Assembly: GCA_019916065.1 (NCBI GenBank)
Contig: CM034233.1
Span: forward strand, 53,871,947-53,935,946
DNA length: 64,000 nt
Reading direction: 5' to 3'
Source of the DNA: Vitellaria paradoxa
Lineage: Eukaryota; Streptophyta; Magnoliopsida; Ericales; Sapotaceae
Below, one piece after another: positions 32,679 to 45,110 of the stretch. Every line of letters begins with the position of its first letter. The stretch's first letter is position 1. A model generated the notes under the pieces. It had not been told where the DNA came from. It ran no database searches and was given only the letters and a program-made list of their open reading frames with translations. A program made the position numbers and the translations under genes.

Positions 32679-34255
32679 CTCCTCGAGTCCAAAGGGTACC
32701 AAGAATGAGTGTGCTCCTATTGTAGAGGTCATTAGAGAATGCATAGCTTTATGGGGATCCCTGAACTGCAAATATGGCCTAAAGTCATTCGCATGTATGA
32801 ACATGGAATATGGTTGTGTGTTCTCTAGTATCACCTTGACACCTAAAAAGTCAATGCAAACTATATCTTTGGTCTCCACCACTTCCCTACATGTTTGGTC
32901 AGTTTTGGACAAAACATGTTCATTTCTCTCAGTAAGATTCTCAATTGGGGTGAGGGTAAGAGAGAAGAGGTGTACACTACTCTCACTCTCAGGCCTATTA
33001 GTTGAACTCTTAAAGGATGATAAAGGAAATTCACTCTAATGAGAGTCCTGTGGAATTGAAGTAGGAATCCAACCATAATTAGAATCATACTTCCACTCGA
33101 ATGTAGGGGTCTCAACAAGTAAGTCATCAAGTGTACTATCCCCAATAGAAAAAGGTATATCATAAGTACTCTTAGTCAGTGGTGTGGTAGAACATGATGA
33201 AACTAAAGTGACTAGCTCAATAGTGTGTTCCCCTGAACCTATGGAATCAAAGCTCTCAGAATAAGTCTTAGGACTTTCCAAGGTCATCTGAGTTGTCAGG
33301 GTGGGATGAGCTTCAAGCTCCGTGGTGGTGTTGGTTGGCATGTCCTTTGGACTCTCAACAGATGATGTCTCATGCATGTTAGAGTTTGGTGGGAACGAGT
33401 CAAAGGGCTCATTTCTTTCATTATCCCAACCATTATCTGAACAGTCACTCCACTCAAAGTCTAAGGTTTTTGAATAAAGATTTTCTTGTGCAAGAAATAA
33501 AAAGGCCTTAGATTCAGCAATTTTGACTTCAGTGAGTGGACGAATATAGGGACATACTGTGGACTTGAACAATGTGTCATCTAATGTAAAGTCAATATGT
33601 ATGGAAGTCCCACGTACACTAGAATCTACTTTTAAGCTAATTTCTTCCCTATGTTGAGTTTGCTCATAGAGTGACTCAAGAAAGTCCCATGCGGACTCCA
33701 AAGTAAAGTCAAGAAACTTACCCCCAGATAACTCCTCAAGGGTGTGGCGCATCTCTAAAAATAAACCATTATAGAAAAATTGAATGATGAGCCATAACTC
33801 AATATTAAAATTTGGGTAAGTGTTTAATAAATCTTTATATCTCTCCCAACATTGATAAATTTCTTCACCATAATTTTGAGAAAATTTTCCAAGTTAAAAC
33901 CGGAGGGTGAAGTTTTGAAAATTAGGGATAAAAGTTGCAATAAAATCATTTTGTAACTCTTCCCAAATATTAATAAAGCAAGGAGTAGCACAACACCAAT
34001 TATTAGCCACTCTGCAAAATGATAACGGGAAAAAATAATACTTAAAAATGTCATCCATATAACCATTCGTGTAATAAAAACAAATTGACTCAAAATATTC
34101 TAAATGAAACCTAGGGTCCTCATGTTCAAATCCATGAAATTTAGGTAGCATAGCAAAGGTTTTTAGGCAAAAATCAATTCCATAAATGCTGCTTAAATAA
34201 CTAATGAGTGGGTGAATGTGCTTGGTGAACTAGAATTATAAGGAAAATAATCCAT
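32679..34255 (-). pseudogene. gag-like ORF of TR-GAG b
   Basis: ATG at 34255 (MDYFPYNSSSP); a frameshift near 34190. Then one frame from about 34160 to the copia c boundary with stops at 33894 and 33036. The core MLPKFHGFEHEDPRFHLEYF, FPLSFCRVANNW, IPNFQNF and YQCWERYKDLLNTYP is the Athila-type retrotransposon gag domain (about residues 30-180). The long C-terminal half is acidic, Ser/Thr-rich and unrecognised (FEWSDCSDNGWDNERNEPF). TR-GAG p has the matching protein. I see no zinc knuckle and no pol. Confidence 0.75.
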
Positions 34256-34344
34256 GTTCATTAATTTTAAATTTTTTTTTCTTTTTTTTTTTAAGAAAAC
34301 AGTAGAAGAGTAACCTAGAGTTATCCTAATGAATCAAAACTAAA

Positions 34345-34363
34345 TTCCCCGACAACGGCGCCA
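34345..34363 (-). other. primer binding site, tRNA-Asp type, TR-GAG b
   Basis: Minus strand TGGCGCCGTTGTCGGGGAA, six bases after the LTR. Athila-type elements use this site (complement of the tRNA-Asp 3' end). One difference from TGGCGCCGTTGCCGGGA. Confidence 0.85.
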
Positions 34364-34369
34364 AAAACT

Positions 34370-36120
34370 TGATCGCATCTAGAAAGTGCGTCTAAATTAA
34401 CCCCCAAGTGCAAGGGTGTGCAGTGTAGTTTTAACTCGATGAGTCCGAGGTTGAATCCACATGGAACTATGAGATTGAACACTGGGATTTTCTAAGTTCT
34501 TCTATCTACTAGTTTCGTTTCAAAAACAGAAAAAGAAAATAATAGGTTTTTGGTTTGAAAAAAGTTGATTAAGTAACTAACAACCAAATAAAAGTAAATT
34601 GCAAAAATTAAATTACTTCTATTCTAACTAATAAAACAACAAGATACAAAATTTAACTAACCTAAAATAATGAAAGTAATAAAACTATGCATTCAAAATA
34701 GTTTTCGATTCTTGATTCAACTTTCAATTCCAGGTAGTTTACTACTTCACAATGGGATGTGTTAAATACTACAATCTAAAGTTTATATAGAAGGAACAAA
34801 TAGATTGGAAAGATGTCTTCGTTTAGGGTTCTTAATTTCCCCATACTCAGTTTTATACTCTTGTTTAGGATTATAAAACCGAAAAGATTTTCTAAGAAAA
34901 CACTTAGGTTTAAATCTGATTTAGGGTTTGTTCAAAAAAATTAAGAAAGTTTTAATAAAAAATCTTTACCAGTGATTATAGAGAATTTACTCAAAGACTT
35001 TTGTTTTTGAAAACTTTTCAAACAAATGAAATCAAATTTGAGTTCAAATCCTATTTTTAGTTCGTCCAAAAATATTAAACAAATTTTAATCGAAAACCTT
35101 TATCAGTTATTACAGACAATATAGTCAAAGGTTTTCATTTTCGAAAGTTTTTGAAACAAACGAAAATAGATTTGAAAGTTGTAGACCCTTACGCATGAGT
35201 TTTCGCAAACCATGCGAAGTGTCTACACATATCCCATAGATCATAGTAACCTACCCTTCCTTGATTCGTTGAATCAAGAACTAGGGTTTTACACTAACAT
35301 AACTTTAAACGAAACAAAATCAACCAACGAACACATATTTAATGGATCTACTAAATAAAGCAAAGAAACAATATTATTAATATTATTGAAATGAAAAATG
35401 AAAGCAAATGTACTCTGAAATTGAATCCGAAACGTAAGAATGAACAATCACTGCTGTACGAAGCCTATGCAAACTCCAAAAAGTCTTGAAAACATTCTAC
35501 AAACATTAAAAATCTCTAAAAACTATCTAAAACTCTAAAAAATTGAAAAACTAAACTAAGGCTCTTCTAGTTTGGCCAACATCAGGGTTTATAAAGGGGT
35601 AACAAGGAAACCCTAAAAGATGAGATTTAAAATCGCGCACTTGGCACACTATGGTCTGGACCATAGAACCTTGATTCCCCAAGTTTTGCTCCCTCTTGAA
35701 GTTGTGTCTTACTTTTGGTCTTTAACTTCCAACGCAATTTTGACCTCGAAGATGATGGATTCAGGCTTTGGCTAAAACATGAAAGTTGTAGCCCTTTGAG
35801 TCTTCTTTCCAACCAAAAAAAAAAAAAAAAAAAAAAATCAGGTCAATCCGAATTGTGAGTGAAAAGATATGGTCAAAATACTGATAGGGCGTCAAGTTGG
35901 AACTTCAGTTGCACATCACTTCAACCATCTTGAACATCGGACCGTTTTTTTCTCCTCGGCAGCCACTTTCACCACTGCTAATCTCAATTATTTCGCCCTT
36001 TTTCCTGTAATTAAGAAAATAAATAATATAAGTAATAAAATAATGATAAAACTCCTTACTTCATTGCATCAATGAGTATCAAACTGTGGAGTTTGTAATT
36101 ACAGTTTTCAAGTGTAATCA
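34370..36120 (-). repeat. TR-GAG b 5' LTR
   Basis: In element orientation it starts TGATTACACTTGAAAAC and ends ...GATGCGATCA. It includes the CCTGTGGATTC/ACCTCGG block near the primer site, an expanded A run (35815-35837) and a TGGTCCAGACCAT-like palindrome near 35650. Confidence 0.88.
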
Positions 36121-36573
36121 GTTCTCTTCTTCTTCATTGTTTTTTTTATTCCGTTTCTCCTAACTTTTTTTTTTGTTTTTGTCCTTTACGCAATATATAA
36201 GTTATATATACATATAGAATGAAGTCTCCTGGCCGAGTCCACCGCCTTCACTAGCTTTCTCATTTCACTTTTTTTTTTTTTTTTACACGAACCATGTGGA
36301 CATCACCAAAGTTACACAGCACACCTAAGTGCACATCTTAGCCATGTAATCAAAACATATATATATATATATATATTTGCATCATGATTAAATTCAAATT
36401 AATTCAACTAATTAAAAACAACACTATTTATTAAAAACTTAGTTAATCTACCAATAAATTTAAATTAAAACTAAACAAAATTTAGAATAATACTAAATTA
36501 GCACAATTAAAATTCTAAATATAAAATATAAAACAAGTAGCAATTTAATAATGCATTTAAAAATTCAAGATGT
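36121..36573 (-). repeat. probable remainder of the minus-strand gypsy LTR
   Basis: If TR-GAG b inserted into the gypsy LTR, that LTR should resume here. The stretch is AT-rich, has T tracts and an (AT)n run (36357-36376), and ends at GATGTCACA (36566-36574), compatible with an LTR edge (TGTGACATC on the minus strand). No second copy is available for proof. Confidence 0.35.
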
Positions 36574-36950
36574 CACACCTAGCTTCCTTATTTGCATTGT
36601 TTATCTAGTTTAATTTACTTTGAATCTTACAAGCTTTCCTACGTAGATTAGAATAGTTTTGATTGCCTGTTTTCTAGTTTAATTTAGTTACTTGCAATTT
36701 TAATTTCTTGTTAAGTAGTTAGTAATTACATCCAACCTATTCAAAACATAAACTCATTTTATTTTATTGCTTTTAAAATAGAACAACGGTTTAGAAGAAC
36801 TTAGAAACTCTAGGCTTTATTTGTAGTGCCATGTGGATGTGATCCTAGTCTTACCAGGTAAAACTACACCGCATACCCTTGTACCTAGAGGTTAATTTTG
36901 CTTGCACATTTGTGAGGTAGACAAGTTTTTGTCCTCGTTGTAAGGGAACT
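36574..36950 (+). repeat. 3' part of an old Athila-type LTR and decayed primer site
   Basis: The end of the LTR (...GAGGTAGACA, 36921) has CATGTGGATGTGATCCTAG and CCCTTGTACCTAG, weak relatives of the block near the LTR ends of the other Athila-type copies. AAGTTTTTGTCCTCGTTG with AAGGGAACTTAG follows, a mutated form of AAGTTTTTGGCGCCGTTG plus CCGGGGAA. Confidence 0.55.
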
Positions 36951-37354
36951 TAGTTTTGATTCATTAGGTTAACTCTAGGATACTCTTCTGCAATTTTTAA
37001 AATAATAATAATAATAATACAAATAATAAAATATTTCTACCGTTTAGAAGCGGTAGACTACTTGAATTTTTCATTACTGCTTATGAGCACTTGGACACGG
37101 GGAGGTAATGGTAGATTACTGCATTTTGACCTGATCAATCCATCTTTCAAACCTACCAACCTTTTTGAAGATGTTCAACTTCCTTCTTCACCCACTAGAT
37201 TAGAGATGGCACAAGACGATAATTAGAATGTGGCTGTGAGATGATCCATGTGAGACATCAGACAACCAGATAGGCACACACCTAAATCATGTATTGTGTG
37301 GCTAGAAACACAACGTGCTTTTAATATCAAAACCAGTATGATTTAACTTTTAAC

Positions 37355-38640
37355 TACCTTTCATGGTATGGACTCCGAAAACCCATACGATCATCTCACT
37401 CGCTTTTGGAATATTTGTGTGACCATTAAAGACCAAGGATGTCCCATAGATCTTGTTTTCCTCAAACTTTTTCCATTCTTGTTAAAAGACAAGGCAATTC
37501 GATTATTTATGTTTTTGAAACCAAACTCCATTCATATATAGGATGAGTTATAGGCGAAGTTATTAAAGAAATTCTTTCCCCCAAATAGAACTAATGCTAT
37601 TCAACATCAGATTTTAAACTTTGCTTTCTAGCCAAGAGAGACATTCTACCAATGTTGGGAGAGGTTTAAAATGCTATTACATTCTCGCCAAAATCACGAA
37701 TTTGGAACCTGGCAACTTGCAAGCGTCCTTTTTGGATCACTAATGCCACAACTCAAAACAATTCATGGAAACTATGTGCAACAGGCAATTTTATGATAGA
37801 ATTCTGGAGGAAGCCTATGAATACTTTGAATTCTTAGCTGAGAATGTATAAACATGGGACACCATAGGGCCTCAACATACTCAAACTACTAGTATCTCGT
37901 CAAACAAAGATATTTTTCAATTGAGCAAATATGATGACACCAGAGCGAGGCTGGCAACATTAACAAGAGAAGTGGAGACTCTCAAGATTAAGAAGGACAC
38001 ACCAGTTCTCCAAGAACCTATAACAATGTCTATTGCATTATATGCGATAGTCAAACACATTGTACAGACAATTGCCCAACCATACTTATTTGTAGAGAAG
38101 TGGTCTAGAGTTAAAAACCAAATGAACTTCCTATTCACATTGTCAATCAATTTCGTCCACCATATTACAGGCCAAATTAAAGAGAAAACACATATTTTGA
38201 GACGTACAATCTGGGTTGAAGGAGCTAGCCTAATTTAGGTTGGAAAAATAAGGGGCAACAATGCCTCAACAATCTTATACTGTACTACCTCCACCTATGC
38301 ATCAAGTTCTATTCCATCACCCAGCACAGTCTCAAAATGTTGGGTCACAAAAGAATATTAATATCAACCCTACTAAAAGGTCTACTGAAGAGATGCTTTA
38401 GTAGTTTAGGACCATAGAGTCTACACTGTGGGCCTAAAACAACAGAGCCATGGATATATAAAGAGTCAATTGACCCTTTTAACTCAAGCATTAAGTACTT
38501 AGTCAAAAGGTCAATTACCTGCTCAACCACATCCAAATCCAACAACCTAGGCAAATCAAGCTGAAGGATATTCCAGTGTAGAAAATAATTTTGAGCAAGT
38601 ATAAGCTGTCACGACACTTAGGAATGGTAGTGTTATTGAT
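37355..38640 (+). pseudogene. Athila-type gag, heavily decayed
   Basis: Translated pieces read FHGMDSENPYDHLTRFW, CPIDLVFLKLFPFLLKDKA, KKFFPPNRTNAIQHQIL and TFYQCWERFKMLLHSRQNH, the gag domain of Athila-type elements, with many stops and shifts. Further on, DDTRARLATLTREVETLKIK is a coiled coil. A related but inverted fragment lies at 56355-57000. The leader 36951-37354 holds an (AAT)n run (36999-37015) and no gene. Confidence 0.75.
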
Positions 38641-39185
38641 AAAACCATTCATCCTAAAGTGGCTAAACTTGGGAAAGAGTTAGAATCTAAGTTGACAGCA
38701 GAAGATCAATTAGAAAAAGATGAACAGATACATCTGATAGAGGATAAGGAATAGCATGAACAAACTGTGGATAAAGGAAAAAAGAAAATTGGTGAAGAAG
38801 AACCCATGGTTGTATCAAAGGAGTGCGTTCCTAAAGCACCTTTTCCTCAAAGGCTACTAAGGAGCATGAAGGAAGCTCAAGCTGCGGATATCTTAGAGGT
38901 GTTTAAACAAGTGATGATCAATATACCTTCAATTGATGCAATTCAACAAATTCTCTCGTACGCTAAATTTTTAAAGAAATTATGCATGATAAAGAGGGGA
39001 TTAAATGTGAAAGAGAATGCGATTATGATTGAACAAGCAGGTGCTATTCTTTAGTGCAAAGCACCCCCAAAATACAAGGACCCTGGCTGTCTTACTATTA
39101 CATACTATAGTGGGAAGCACCTATAGAACAAGCACTGGTTGATCTAGGGGCAAGTGTAAATTTGTTGCCCTATTTAGTCTACAAG

Positions 39186-40854
39186 TGATTGTACTATGAA
39201 AAGTACAATCATTAACCTTAATTAGTGATTTGTTGGGTAGATTTATATTCTAAAAAGATGAAAAAGTATTTTTAAATGCATTCATGAGGATTTCTTGTGA
39301 TTTATAGGTATTTGGGACTAAAATGGATGAAGTTGGACTAAATTGGCAGAAATCAAGAAAGTGGTTTGAACATGTGTTTGAACCACCAATTGTTCAAACC
39401 ATTGTTCTAACCACAGAAGGTAAACCAGAGAAAGATGCAGCAGATTTTGGCTAAGTATTGGAAAAAGTGGTTCGAACCAATGTTCAAACCATAGGTTGTT
39501 TGAACCTTGGTTAGAACAACAGAAGCCAAGTGCATACTAACAAGTACTGAATTTGACTAAGGCAAAATGGTTCGAACCTTTGTTCAAACCACATGTGGTT
39601 TGAACCTTGGTTCGATCAACAGAAGGGTGGAAAGTTTCAGAGCTCAAAAATTTCTAAGTCTAAGACTTTGGTTCGAACCTTGGTTCGAACCAACCCTTGT
39701 TCAAACATTGGTTCGATCAACAGAAGCTGTACAAGGTTCAACTCAAAGAAAATTTTCTAAGTCCTAGACTTTGGTTCGAACCTTTGTTCGAACCATCCTT
39801 GGTTCATACACTGGTTAGAACAACAGAGGCTGTGCAAGGTCTAACTAGAGTGAAATTTGACTAAGTCCCAGAAATGGGTTCGAACCAACCTGCAATTTGA
39901 GGATCCTAAAATTCAGCTTTTGAGAAATGGGCAATTATGTACTTTTACAGATTATATTTCATATATATATGTACGAAGGAGGTCATTTAAGGGATATACG
40001 GATTCATTCCTTTCAGCTAAGTTTTCCTTTTATAGAGAGAGAATTTTAGAGAGAGAAAGTGTATCCATCTTTAATTTCTTGAAGTTTTGTAGCAGATTTT
40101 CAGTTTTATGAATGGATTTACTTCAATTTCTACTATTTTCTCTTTCCATTATGTTTGAGTAGACTTCTCTCTTGGATTCAAGGCAAGTCTCGTAGTTGAT
40201 TTGCAAAAATTCCAAGGTAATGGGCTTAATGTTGAAATCTTATGTGTTAAAGGAAGAATCTATATTTGATTTGAATTGATTATTGATTTTTGAGTTGAGA
40301 TTTCAATTGAACTCCAATTTTGTATGGTTTATGGCTTTTACTTATAGATTTCTAAATAGAATTATCATGCTTTTCTCTTGGATTTGTATGGTAATTGCTA
40401 TTCTTAGGATTTATATGTAAGAACTATAGGCTATGCATGTGAGGTGTTTGATTTGAATTCTCAGCAGATTTTTGTACTTAATTTTTTATTCAAATCAGAT
40501 TTGGATTGTTCTAAGTGGTTTTATATATAGAATATCTTTCGATCTACCCTTTTTAGGTGTAAAATCCTTGTAATTTATTGTCAATCACTACGAGCTTGTT
40601 TTGGATCCAAGGTTTTCTTAAATTTGTTTCTAAAAACATTTTATGCAAACAACTATTTCTAAAATCAAATTGAATCTCTATCATTCATTGTGGGGTTGAA
40701 AATTTGTCTAAAACCTTTTCCAAGAATCGTTTGTTCACTAATTTTTACTAAGGCTCTCTGTGGACACGATCCGATTCTCACTAGTTATTGTGCTTCAATA
40801 GACACCCTGCACTTGGGGTCGAGCCAATATTGATACATTGGAATCGAGCAAGCA
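39186..40854 (+). repeat. solo LTR, Athila-type
   Basis: TGATTGTACTATG...GAGCAAGCA with perfect target duplication ACAAG (39181-39185, 40855-40859), no PBS and no PPT. It is therefore the product of LTR-LTR recombination. It contains a tandem array (39361-39900), a 10-base terminal hairpin (TGATTGTACT/AGTACAATCA), TATA-like TATATATATG (39962-39971), and the CTGTGGACACGATCC block (40758-40772) near the end. Confidence 0.9.
39361..39900 (+). repeat. minisatellite of about 103-base units inside the solo LTR
   Basis: Units start at 39361, 39467, 39568, 39669, 39772 and 39875 (last one partial), 101-106 bases each. Each has a GGTTCGAACC-type palindrome and a GTTCAAACC or GTTCGAACC half, then CAACAGAAG and a purine-rich tail. 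The later units are more alike than the first. Confidence 0.85.
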
Positions 40855-41159
40855 ACAAGCAATTAGGCTTAAGGGAATTAAAACCCACTTGTGTGACCTT
40901 AGAACTAATTGACAGATCCAATAAGGTCCCACGTGGTATGGTCAAAGATGTACTAGTTCAAGTGGAGAATTTTTGTGTCCCGTGGATTTCACAATCCTCG
41001 ACACACAACCGCTAACTGATATGTCTGCACAAAACCAAACAGCTATCATTTTAGGCTGACCATGCCTTGCAACCTCAGCCATGCCTTGCAACCTCAAATG
41101 CATTAATCAATTGCAGGAATAGATCGACGAAAATGTCTTTTGGCAACATTATTTTTGAA

Positions 41160-41671
41160 ACAAACATATTTCATGTTAGTAAATAGCCAAAAAGATGTCT
41201 GAAGTAGAAGAAGTGTATTTAGTAGATACAAGATCATGTTGATCATAAGTTTATAGAAGATCCCTTGAAGAGAGTGTTATACTTTAATGAGGAAAAAGCA
41301 ATCCCCAATGATGACAGTGACGAAGTGGGATCTATCTTTGATTGGTTGGAAGTAAGCCCAATTATGTCAATTAAGAACTAGGTTGAAACTTTTGAGAAAT
41401 TGGAACCATTAAAAAAGAAAGCAGAGTCTTCTAGTGTTAAGGCTCCAAACCCTGAAAGAAAACCTTTGCCTACCAATTTAAAGAACGCATTTTTAGGAGA
41501 AAGTAAGTCTTATGCAGTGGTGATATTAGCTGAGCTAACACCTATATAAGAACATCAATTGATTGAGCTTTTGAGAAGACATAGGAAGGCGTTGGACTGG
41601 TCTATAGCTGATTTGACAGGGATAAGCCACTTTTATGCACACCGTATCTATTTGGAAGAGGACACCAAACC
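41160..41671 (+). pseudogene. Athila-type protease-RT linker
   Basis: Reads PLPTNLKNAFLGESKSYAV, LIELLRRHRKALDWSIADL and GISHFYAHRIYLEEDTKP, the conserved opening of Athila RT, with scattered stops. The hAT-type MITE interrupts it at EEDTKP; without the insert the frame continues VQQMQRPLN. 41021-41159 is decayed linker. Confidence 0.8.
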
Positions 41672-42454
41672 CAGTGGCGGAGATAAAAAATAGTAGGTGG
41701 GGGCAAGGCTAATTTAAAAATTTTGGCATGGAATATTTTGTAAGACGTATCTAAAAAATTGATAAGCTATATCTAAAAACAATTAAAATTGATTAAATGA
41801 TAAGCCATAAAAAAAATCTTATCTAGACATAAAATAATAATAAATGATAAAAAAATAGCTTTGATAAGGTGTATCTAACAAATTGACAAGACATATCTAA
41901 AAAAAAAATTGAAATTAAATAAATGATAAATGATAAATGATAAAAAAAAACTTATCCAAAAAATAATAAGATCTATCCAAAAAATGAAGTAATAATAAAT
42001 GACCCAAAAAAAAAAGAACTAAAGATGGATAAAAAAAAGAACCAAAAAAAAAAAGATGGATAAAAAAATAAATGATAAAAAAGCTTATCTAAACCAATGA
42101 TAAAACCTAAATGATTAAAAAAAAAACATATCTAAACAAATGATAAGACCTATCAAAAGATATGAAGTTAGATTAATGATAAATGATAAAATAAAAGAAT
42201 TAAAAAAAGATATTGAAGTTGGATAGATCGAGAGGATAAGAGTTTTTTAGGATTTTTAATGATAAATGTATGTTAGATATGGGTAGGATGGGATGGGGTG
42301 GGGGAATTAAAAATAAATTGGGATAGGGGGGTCAAAAATATTTTAATGAGGGCAACACTAAAAGATATATATATATATACACATATAATTAATGTTTTTT
42401 AAAAAATGAGTAGGGTTAATTGACGCCACTCAATCACCCCCATCGCCGCCTCTG
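41672..42454. mobile_element. hAT-type MITE, 783 bp
   Basis: Imperfect terminal inverted repeats CAGTGGCGGAGAT and CAGAGGCGGCGAT, with the CAG.GGCGG start common in plant hAT elements. Eight-base target duplication ACCAAACC (41664-41671)/GCCAAACC (42455-42462), 7 of 8. The interior is AT-rich (repeated AAATGATAAA words) with no ORF. Excising it mends the RT frame of the Athila host. Confidence 0.8.
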
Positions 42455-43130
42455 GCCAAACCAGTTCAACAAATGCAAAGGCCTCTCAACCTAAATAGAA
42501 AGTGAAAGTAGAAGTGTTAAAATTGTTGGGCGTAGGGATCATCTACCCCATTGTGGATTCATAGTAGGTGAACCCAACACAAGTGGTTCCTAATAAATCC
42601 AACGTCACGATCATTCGTAATGGAAACAATGAGTTGGTTCCTACCCGCATCCAAATTGGGTAGAGGGTTTGCATTGACTACTGCAAACTCAATGTTGTGA
42701 TAAGAAAAGATCACTTCCCACTCCCATTTCTCAATCAGGTTCTAGAGAGAGTAGCAGGGCATACTACTTATACTTTTTGGACAGTTATTTGGGCTAAAAT
42801 TAAATCGAGGTTGTTCTAGACGACCGAGCTAAAACTACTTTCACTTGTCCCCTTTTGGCACATTTGCATACAAGAGAATACCCCTTGGCCTATGTAATGC
42901 CCCTGTTACCTTCCAGCGCTACATGATAAGCATATTTAACGAGATGGTAGAAGACATCGTGGAGGTTTTCATGGATGACTTTTTTTTGTCTACAGTGACT
43001 CTTACGAGTCAGTGCTTCAATAACCTTGACCGTGTACTAATACGATGTGAAGAAAAGAACTTAGTACTCAATTGGGAAAAGTGTCATTTTATGGTGACAC
43101 AAGATATAATTCTTGGGCATAACATATAAA
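42455..43130 (+). pseudogene. Athila-type reverse transcriptase
   Basis: Fragments KLLGVGIIYPIVDS, NGNNELVPTRIQIG, VCIDYCKLNVV, then an open part 42845-43129 with SPFGTFAYKRIPLGLCNAP, FQRYMISIFNEMVEDIVEV, the active site FMDDF and NLVLNWEKCHFMV. The Asp pair is intact. Shifts occur between 42530 and 42845. Confidence 0.9.
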
Positions 43131-43394
43131 ATTAGGCATTCAAGTCGACAAAGGTAAGGAAAAGCTAATTCATAAACTTCCTACCCCACGAAACATAAAA
43201 GATATTCGATCTTTTATGGGGCATGTTGGGTTTTATAAATGTTTCATTCAATTCTTTAACATAATTTAAAAACCTTTGTGCAATTTATTGCACAAGATGT
43301 ACCATTTTAATGAACACCTTAATGTTATAAGGCATTCAAGAAGCTAAAGGATTGCTTAACTTTAGCACACATCCTCTAATCTACCAATTGTTCC

Positions 43395-43770
43395 TTACCT
43401 TTCAAATTTATGTGTGACGCTAGTGACCATGCAATTGGTGCGGTGTTAAGATAGAGAAAAGAGAATAAAGTGCACACTATTTTGCAAGTAAAATCCTCAA
43501 TAGTGTGTAGAAGAATTATTCAATGATGGAAAAAGAACTTTTAGGCGTTGTCTTTACACTGGACAAGTTTTTTTCCTATTTTATTGAGTTAACTATGATT
43601 GTTTTTACAAATCACTCTGCACTAAAGTATTTTTTTGACCAAACAAGAGGCTAAGCCACGAGTAATACGTTGGATACTTTTATTACAAGAGTTTAACCTC
43701 GTAATAAAGGATAAGAAAGGTATTGAGAATGTTGTGGCAGATCACCTATGAGTTCACTTAAAATTATGAC
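43395..43770 (+). pseudogene. Athila-type RNase H remnant
   Basis: Reads FMCDASDHAIGAVL at the start and [23 protein letters not shown] at the end, which frame the gypsy RNase H domain. The middle is broken by frameshifts. 43131-43394 is the decayed connection from RT. Confidence 0.8.
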
Positions 43771-43949
43771 ACTCAAATAAGTGATAGTTTCTCAGATGAG
43801 CAACTTTTCAATGTCGTGGCAATAACAACTGCCACACCCCCATGGTTTGCTGGTATAGCCAATTATTTAGTGAATGGACACATTCTAACAAAATGGAGCA
43901 CAAAAGACAAGAAGAAATTCTTGAGAAATATCAAAGTGATCTTCTAGGA

Positions 43950-45110
43950 TGACTCATACCTCTTCAAATATTGTCCCAATTAGGTCATCCACCGTTGTAT
44001 ATCCGAATGGGAAGTACCTAGTATCCTCGAGTTTTCTCATTCATAAGTATGCGAGGTCCATTTTTCCATAAGCAAAACTGCTGCTAAAATTCTTTACTAT
44101 AGATTTTATTGGCCATTGTTCAAGGATGTTCATAACTTTTACATAGCTTAGGACAAATATTAAAAGTTAAGGAGTCTTACCCATAGGAACATAATGTCAT
44201 TATCCCCTATCCTTATACTAGAAGTCTTTGATTGTTAAGGTATCGATTTCATGGGACCATTTCCAATGTCATTTGGCTACGAGTACATCCTTGTAAGGGT
44301 GGACTACATATATAAATGGGTTAAAGCCATTACGACATGAACCAATGATCACAAGATCGTGCTAACATTCCTTCATGAAAACATTTTTTCATGTTTTGGG
44401 ATGCCTAGAGCCATCATCAGTGATAGGGGCAAACATTTTTGCAATCGACTAGTAGGTTTGCTATTACATAAATATGGGGTTGTCCATAAAGTAGGCACTT
44501 CTTACCACCCTCAAACAAGTGCTCAAGTAGAACTTTCAAATTGAGAAATAGTGTAGATCCTTGAAAAGACAGTTAATCCAAACTGTAAGGACTGGTCTTT
44601 ATACCTAATATACTTTTTTTGGGCATATCAAATAGTATACAAAACAATACTAAGGATGTCTTCATATAGGCTAGTTTATGGAAAACAATGTCATTTTCTT
44701 GTCGAATTGAAACATAAAGCTTATTAGGCTATCGAACAATTTAATACTAATATCGATGAAGTAGGGCTTTAGTGTAGGCTTTAACCTGTGGAAATGGATG
44801 AACTTAGGAATAATGGATACGAAAATGTGCAAATTGCAAAAGAGAAAATGAAGAAAATATATAATCAACATATTACACGATGATCATTTCATGAGGCCAA
44901 AAGATTCTCCTTTATCGCTCTTGGCTCCACTTGTTCCCTGGGAAACAATGAAAATGAGTTAGACCTTTCATTGTGTGACATGTTTTCGAGCACGGTGCTA
45001 TAGAAGTTGAAAATCCTAAGAACAAGAATCACTTCATGGTCAATGGGCATCGCTTGAAACCTTATCTAGAAAACTTCATAGCCTCAGTTGAAGCATGGGA
45101 TCTCTAAGAT
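43950..45110 (+). pseudogene. Athila-type integrase remnant
   Basis: Zinc-binding part near 44020-44160 is decayed. The core 44359-44544 is open: MLTFLHENIFSCFGMPRAII, SDRGKHFCNRLV, YHPQTSAQVELSN, with the second Asp and the Glu of the catalytic triad in place. Later pieces are FLVELKHKAY and [15 protein letters not shown], the usual Athila integrase end. Many stops. Confidence 0.88.

Larger units (their letters stand above)
13337..36120 (-). mobile_element. TR-GAG b: Athila-related gag-only element with two nested copias
   Basis: Minus-strand element: 5' LTR 34370-36120, PBS 34345-34363, gag 34255 to 32679, noncoding interior, 3' LTR 13337-15109. The interior is split by copia c and copia a. 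With both removed, it aligns with TR-GAG p (46859-53975) on the other strand. No PR, RT or INT of its own is present. The flanking five bases (ATTTT and GTTCT) match at only 3 positions, so the target duplication is uncertain. The LTRs differ at about 12 of the first 150 bases, so this is older than copia 1. Confidence 0.8.
38641..41020 (+). pseudogene. Athila-type protease region, split by a solo LTR
   Basis: 38767-39054 has APFPQRLLRSMKEAQ, EVFKQVMINIPSIDAIQQ, SYAKFLKKLCMIKRGL and QAGAIL, the conserved segment before Athila protease. The active site LVDLGASVNLLPYLVYK follows at 39137-39185. After the solo LTR (39186-40854) and the repeated ACAAG, the gene resumes as QLGLRELKPTCVTLEL, DRSNKVPRGMVKDVLVQV. 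Removing the LTR and one ACAAG restores the reading frame at that point. Asp-Leu-Gly is the usual Athila form of the site. Confidence 0.85.

Noticed and set aside
13332..36125. Target duplication for TR-GAG b (ATTTT/GTTCT)
   Set aside because: Only 3 of 5 bases match in AT-rich sequence, which is near chance, so I do not claim it.
39361..39900. GGTTCGAACC words resemble the B box of tRNA genes and, loosely, heat-shock elements
   Set aside because: There is no A box, acceptor stem or anticodon arm at suitable spacing, so no tRNA gene or SINE. The TTCGAA spacing does not fit the heat-shock consensus.
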